Source: Parasitella parasitica
Taxonomy: Eukaryota > Mucoromycota > Mucoromycetes > Mucorales > Mucoraceae
Assembly (NCBI GenBank): GCA_025201805.1
Contig: MU619248.1
Span: 302,060 to 366,059 of the forward strand
Direction: 5' to 3'
DNA length: 64,000 bases
Each line of letters starts with the position of its first letter. The stretch's first letter is position 1. The position numbers and the translations under genes were made by a program. The notes beneath the pieces are model-generated. The model had not been told where the DNA came from and made no database searches. It saw only the letters and a list, made by a program, of their open reading frames with translations. Shown here piece after piece: positions 59,099 through 64,000 of this stretch.

Positions 59099-59406
59099 AT
59101 TAGAAATAATCATGATCCTCAAATATTACAATCCTGCCCAAAACCATAGTATCAATTTTAATACAAACATATCGAAATCTCAACTACAATACAAGTGAGA
59201 GAATGTTGTCAACAAAAATCATTCTTCAAATAAGCTGTAAAATAAGCATTCTCACTGTAGTAAGGCAATTTTACAAGTAGAAGTATAAATACAAGCTCTC
59301 TTAAAGAGCATGTATGTTTTCTTCAGTTTTTCTTTTAATCAAAAATAAAGATGGAAAGACCTATAATTGTATTTCTCTGGCTTTATTTTTTACTTTTTTT
59401 TATTTT
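59099..59406. other. Short region between LTR and integrase remnant
   Basis: Contains TATAAATA at 59284-59291 and an AATAAA at 59343-59348, which could be the promoter and poly-A signal of another LTR. Boundaries not found. Confidence 0.3.
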
Positions 59407-60216
59407 CACATAAAATCGATCCCAATTTTATTGCACGCAGTACTAAAGCCGATCAACCGTTGGATCACTGGTGTATGGATCTAGGTGATATGGGTGTTAC
59501 TAGTTCTTTTGGCAATAACTTTCTGAGTTTGTCCTCAATGATTACTTTACAAGGTTTACTGTGATCAGATGTATCCCGGATAAACATGCGACTACAATTG
59601 CTAGAGAGATGTTACAGATTTTCAGCTTATTTGGTTGGCCTAAGCAGCTTACTTCTGATCGAGGTGCTGAATGGGTTAACGAAGTTGTTAATGCTATGAT
59701 GGAAGTCAGTGGCATTGATAAGCGTCTGTCACTTAGTTACAATCCTCTTGGCAACAGTACTAGTGAATCATTCATTAAGCTGACAAACTAACTACTACAA
59801 TCAAATTGCTTAATAAGGGTAAACGTGATCAATGGGAACACTATATACCATGGGTTAACTATTGTATCAATGTAAAATATTCCAGATTGCACAAATCTCG
59901 TCCTTACACGCTTTTGTTCAATCGACAACCTAATGGTCTCGCAGACTATTCAAAGATAAAACCTACTGCAAGTTCGGAGAAAGCTGATAATAAGATCATA
60001 AACGAACGCTATCAGTTTGTACAAGATTTTCTTATACCGGCTATTTCTAAACGTATAGTAGAGACTCAAAATGCTGATCATGCTTATTTTGCAAAGAAAC
60101 ATAAAATGGTCAATACTCCCTACCCAATAGGTAGCAAGGTTATGATCAAGAATGTGCATCGTCAAAATAAGTTAGATGAACGGTATGAGGGTCCATATCT
60201 AATCCATAATATAACT
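59407..60216 (+). pseudogene. Ty3/gypsy-type integrase core remnant
   Basis: Read left to right over three frames. PLDHWCMDLGDMG holds the first catalytic Asp (near 59480). A frameshift lies near 59540, after which IPDKHATTIAREMLQIF and WPKQLTSDRGAEWVNEVV give the second Asp. SYNPLGNSTSESFIK holds the position of the third acidic residue. The C-terminal part (YPIGSKVMIKN and DERYEGPYLIHNI) matches the GPY/F module of chromovirus-like and other Ty3 integrases. The frame ends abruptly at the start of the next LTR, with a stop formed by its first bases. Zinc-binding HHCC, RT and RNase H parts are absent. Decayed and truncated. Confidence 0.8.
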
Positions 60217-61652
60217 TGATCTGCCATAATTAAAGATAGGAGATCATGGCAATGTACTTCAATTGAAGATTGAAGATTGTCCAATGATGTGATGTGATAC
60301 GCTTGTGTAAATTGGAGAATAAAGTCTCTGTTTCAAATCAAGAAGGTTATTCCTGTAAGTAACACAGATCTGAGCACCAGGATAAAGGTTAAGGCACTGT
60401 CAGATCAAAGACGTGTAGCCCTTGTTGTATAATCTTACATTGTACCCTGTCAAGTAAATTGTCACCATGAATTAGTCTTGTCAATTAGTAATGTGAAATA
60501 CATTCTTCACTATGATGATCTGCATTCCAGTTCTAGATTCATCCAGTTACCTTAAATTGATATAAACTATCTACATGTGCGCACAGATAATAAGATGTGC
60601 AATACAGATTTATACTATATAAGATATAAGCTAGAGACGGCACCATTAGGATGGATGACGCTATAGACTGATACTTAATGTCTCGACACGAGCCTTAGAC
60701 ATTTACTAGATTTAGTATATGCTACGAGCTTATGCTATATAAGATCTATGCTTCAGATACGTATCCCCAGTTTCCAGATACGCACTACAAGACATATACT
60801 TATATCCATGATACTAGCTACAGATACATCATGCACTACAGACTTGTACAATATGTGCAATGCTATAGATATGCTTATGACATGCTATAGACGTGCTACA
60901 TATACCGATATATGCTAAGATAAATACCAAGTGATATACACTCAGACATGTACTATTAATATAGACTGGATAAGACTATACAAGGAATGATATACGCTTA
61001 TGGATCGATATTAATAATCTTCGCATAGAAGATTGATCAGGACACTAGCTCGGGTAAAGTCTATCTCCTCACTCAAATAGATTTGAGTTATCTTGAGTCT
61101 GCTGATATATGTTGGTTAGCACAAAGTTAAGATGCTAGTTACGCAGTATTGTCGTACATGTTAAATTGCGAGAATAGAACATTTATCCACAGTAAATAAG
61201 TATATGAAGATTTATCTACCTGGCCAGTAGATGAACTGGAGCTTTATACACCTGTCGATTCGATAATAAAACCTATACCTTTATCAAGTTGACTTCATTG
61301 TTTTTTTATTATAATTTTTTCCGTGAATCTTTATAACAATTTATACCGATTCCACAAGTATGATGTATCCTACTCTCTTCTGTGGTATTCCAACTGAGCA
61401 TATTAAGATTTCTTAAAAGATCAGAAGTATATTTTCGGCCCGGAATGTTTATCCCGTAACTCGATAACTTTTTATTTAAGCAGTGATTTTTGCTTTTTAA
61501 GCCCTGGGACTGTGAACTAACTTGCTAAAACTACCTAATCATTTTACATAAGTCATATAAACAGCAGATGCAATCTTGATCTTAAAATAAAGTATCTTTA
61601 AGTTTTCGTATCTCGTTAAAATTTTGTTTTTATTATCTTTTTTGATCCAACA
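60217..61652 (-). mobile_element. Third LTR of the 408-bp family, interrupted by about 1.07 kb
   Basis: Read on the minus strand, it begins TGTTGGATCAAAAAAGATAA (at 61652) and ends GGCAGATCA (at 60217). The first ~90 and last ~270 bases match the solo LTR closely, but about 1.07 kb (about 60490-61560) of unrelated sequence lies between. The insert is AT-rich with scattered GCTATAGA/ATGCTATA motifs and has no long frame. Flanking bases differ (TAACT left, GTTCT right), so no target duplication remains. Either another element inserted into this LTR, or two LTR pieces were joined by recombination. Confidence 0.65.
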
Positions 61653-63453
61653 GTTCTGTATTCCCTGAATATTTTGTGCCTGGATCATAATTTTGTTCTG
61701 GAGACACCATGTCCATACTTCTGTAGCCAGTTCCAGTAGAGGAAGAGAGCGGGTTTCACCCTGCTTGCTGATGTAGGAGAGGCTGGTCGTGTTGTCAGTC
61801 CTGATGAAAACCGTGGAGTTCGGTGGACGAGAAAAAGTCTTGAGAGCTAGTCGAGCTGCTTTGAGCTACCTCCAATTGATCGATTGAGTCGCTTCCTTTG
61901 ATGTCCAGTATACCCGTGAGCCCGATGATGGTTCCATGAGCGACCCCATCCCGTTTTGCTGGCGTCCACAAACATTGTTTGATTGGGAGTTGGAGGGAAT
62001 ATCGAACGACCATTTCACTTGCAAACGTTGCCGTACGACTATTGCAGTTCCTTCAAACTCGCTTGATCAAGAGATCCAGGACGATTCCAATCCAGATCTG
62101 ATTTCACTGTTTGATTCTTGTAATACAAAAGGTGGCGAATGTACAAGTGAGCTGGGAAGATTGCAAATGTCGCTGGTTGTATCCGCATTGTCAAGCTGTG
62201 TATGATCCGGGGAGATTGACGATGGGGTTTGTTCATTACCTGTTTGATCGAACGCCGAATATCACTCAGTTTGTTTGCCGGAAGTAGGGCTGTCATGGAC
62301 TGGGTATTCAGTACAAAGCCTAGATGTTCCAATTGTTGAGTGGGAGCGAGAACTGATTTATTGAAGTTAATGATCCATCCAAGATCCTGTAGGAAAGCTA
62401 CCACTTGGCAAGCCTGAGTCATTGCCTGCTGTTTGGGGTTGGCGATTAAATGCCAGTCGTTTAAGTATGCCGAAATCCTGAAACCGAGCGAGCGCAAGTG
62501 CTCCAAGATGGGCCTGCAGACTTTGGTAAACACAAAGGGACTAGAAGCCCAGCCAAGGGCGGTTGTGCAGTACTAGTGCACCTGATTCCGCCATTTCAGG
62601 CGTAAGAAACGTCGTGACTCTGGGTAGAGACCTATGTGTAGAAAGGCATCGGAAAGGTCAATGGACACTAGGTAATCGTTCGGTTTTATTATGAGTGACA
62701 CTTCCCTGATGGTTTCCATCTTGAAATGAGAAGCTTCCAAGTATTGATTAAGGTTCTTGAGGTTGTCTACCGGACGGACGCCGCCATTCTTCTTCCGAAG
62801 AATGACAAAAATTGAGCTGTAGAAGCCTGGTGTTTGCCGTACCAGCTGAGGAGTCACCTTTTCGATTGCTGATTTGGCCAAGTGTATAGCTTCATCGATA
62901 AGGGTAGCTTGTTCGACTGAGAATGGAGCGATCGACGCTGGTTTTGTATGAAAGGGAATGCGATAGCTGTGTTGAACTGTGTTGATAACGAACGAATTGT
63001 TGATGATATCGGTCCATTGATGAAAATGCTTGCTGAGTCAACCGCCTACTGGGTCGGCTGTTGTTGCTGTTGGTGTAGGTGTTGTGATTACTAACAAAAG
63101 GGATTGTCTTTCTTCCTGTTGTTGTTACGTTTGCTGCTGCGATTGCTGAAGGTGTTATAGTTTTTGTTTTTGAAACGACCCTACTGCGAGGGTGGACCAG
63201 GCCAAAAAAACTGCTGATCCGTAAAAGAACCCAAGACTGAGAGTTGCCATTGTTAGCATGGCGACGTTGACGTTTATTAATAGTCGCCTCACGAGTAGCC
63301 TTGCGCGCAGCCGTTTTTTGAAGCAATGCTTTCCGAAATTCAACAAGAGAAAGAGTGTATTTAATCTCATTACCTGATTTCAATGTAAAAGAAGGATCGA
63401 TAGCACGAAGAGCAATGTTGTCACGAGAATGCGTGATAGAGGCTCTTACATCA
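61653..63453 (-). pseudogene. DIRS-type tyrosine-recombinase retroelement remnant (gag end, RT, RNase H)
   Basis: On the minus strand, a gag-like end (63453 to about 63060; FTLKSGNEIKYTLSLVEFRK) leads, after a frameshift, to WTDIINNSFV and then to the RT. RT landmarks: KKNGGVRPVDNLKNLN, then HFKMETIREV, then DYLVSIDLSDAFLHIGL (first catalytic Asp), then an in-frame TAG near 62573, then SSPFVFTKV, then SAYLNDWHLIAN. The last should be YLDDW; the first Asp is Asn here. LQDLGWIINFNKS and LGFVLNTQSM complete the palm. An RNase H-like segment follows (FVDASKTGWG near 61975). The order and motifs are those of DIRS1-like RT/RNase H. The element is truncated at 61653, where the LTR begins; the tyrosine recombinase is not present. 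Confidence 0.85.
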
Positions 63454-63762
63454 TGTTGATTTATCAGAATGAGAAATTATTCAAATAAAACGGTTGTGAA
63501 TTAATCAGGTAAAGATCTCGTTTATTACATGGAAAAAGTGATGGTTCTTTATATACTAGTGAGTCTAATTGGACTGATGGGAGGATAAGATACAAGTGTG
63601 GGACATGGTGTGATTTAGAGAATGGAACGATAGATTGTATCTATTGTCCATGAACATGTCATGTTGAATTATAAATAAGGAACATGATCCACTGGGATAT
63701 GTTCCTAGAATGTGTTCGGGATTGGGTTTACTTGAGTTTGACTTTCGATTGGGAAATTGACA
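63454..63762 (-). mobile_element. Solo LTR, 309 bp, with 5-bp target duplication, inserted in the DIRS gag frame
   Basis: On the minus strand it starts TGTCAATTTCCC and ends AAATCAACA, flanked by TGATG on both sides (plus-strand CATCA at 63449-63453 and 63763-63767). TATATAAAG and AATAAA motifs inside fit promoter and poly-A signals of an LTR in this orientation. Removing the LTR and one duplication rejoins an open frame reading ICDVRASITHSRDN into the gag remnant. It is unrelated in sequence to the 408-bp family. Confidence 0.8.
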
Positions 63763-63767
63763 CATCA

Positions 63768-64000
63768 CAGATCATCATAGTGAATGCATTGCAAAGTGCA
63801 TAATATTTTTATTATTTTTGTTTTTCTCATAAAAATACGATTAATTTGGCTAAGTCAACACCAAAATTCTAAAAACAAAAAAACAGGGTTTCCCCCAGTT
63901 TTGATGTTAGGCGGAACTTGAAATTCGACCAAAAATAGAAATTGGTAGAATTTCAATGAATACCCCCCCTCAATAGCCGAAAAATGCCTTACCACACTTC
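63768..64000. other. AT-rich right edge of the window
   Basis: No gene recognised. The first ~20 bases next to the LTR continue the DIRS frame, but the rest does not resemble coding sequence. The end of the DIRS remnant is therefore unresolved. Confidence 0.3.

Overview
This looks like nuclear DNA of an early-diverging filamentous fungus, most likely Mucorales/Mucoromycotina. The reasons are an AT-rich genome with many short introns (mostly 50-110 nt, GTAAGT-like donors, TAG/CAG acceptors), a myosin-motor chitin synthase, PalC, C2H2 and Zn2Cys6 regulators of Mucorales style, and decayed DIRS-type, Ty3-like and Tc1/mariner elements. There are two assembly gaps (N at 21440-21449 and 42550-42584). 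I saw no rRNA, tRNA or CRISPR array. All gene models come from reading splice sites and phase by eye; total coding lengths were checked to be multiples of three.

Layout. 1-1050: 3' part of a MADS-box (Mcm1/SRF-type) factor. 1390-1866 (-): a small three-exon secreted cysteine-containing protein. 2651-3058: solo LTR. 4729-6103: farnesyl diphosphate synthase. 6456-7374: ATP synthase OSCP subunit. 7711-8784: Tubby/LURP-like protein with a Trp/Cys-rich tail. 9462-15382 (-): 1902-residue chitin synthase with an N-terminal myosin motor. 17300-18190: decayed Tc1/mariner transposase. 18971-21179 (-): Snu66/SART1. 23921-26061 (-): TBC RabGAP (Gyp5-like). 26326-27825 (-): Atg15 lipase. 28840-29759: Zn2Cys6 factor with a polyglutamine tail. 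30173-31108: six-unit C2H2 protein. 31302-32369 and 32384-33795: mitochondrial ClpP and NAD-isocitrate dehydrogenase subunit, convergent with 14 bases between stop codons. 34442-38159: Kap120/importin-11. 38592-39694: Nse4. 39765-41591 (-): Coq8. 42918-45536: Vps1 dynamin. 45724-46918: hydroxymethylbilane synthase. 47400-47614: mariner fragment. 47711-48821: mitochondrial TFB1M/KsgA-type rRNA dimethylase. 49060-50403: PalC. 50577-52150 (-): hexose transporter. 55721-57815: sirtuin. 58663-63762: a nest of retroelement remnants (a 408-bp LTR family, a Ty3-type integrase piece, a DIRS-type RT piece and a second solo LTR).

The genes are mostly unlinked housekeeping functions. Several act in mitochondria (OSCP, ClpP, Idh, Coq8, TFB1M) and several in endomembrane traffic and vacuole function (Gyp5-like, Atg15, Vps1, PalC). 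No metabolic cluster is evident. The most unusual signals are the small secreted-protein gene, two very small exons (10 nt in Vps1, 11 nt in the HMBS gene), recurrent G- or C-run introns, a dispersed about 0.4-kb repeat of unknown origin present twice, and the nested retroelements, two of whose solo LTRs still carry 5-bp target duplications.
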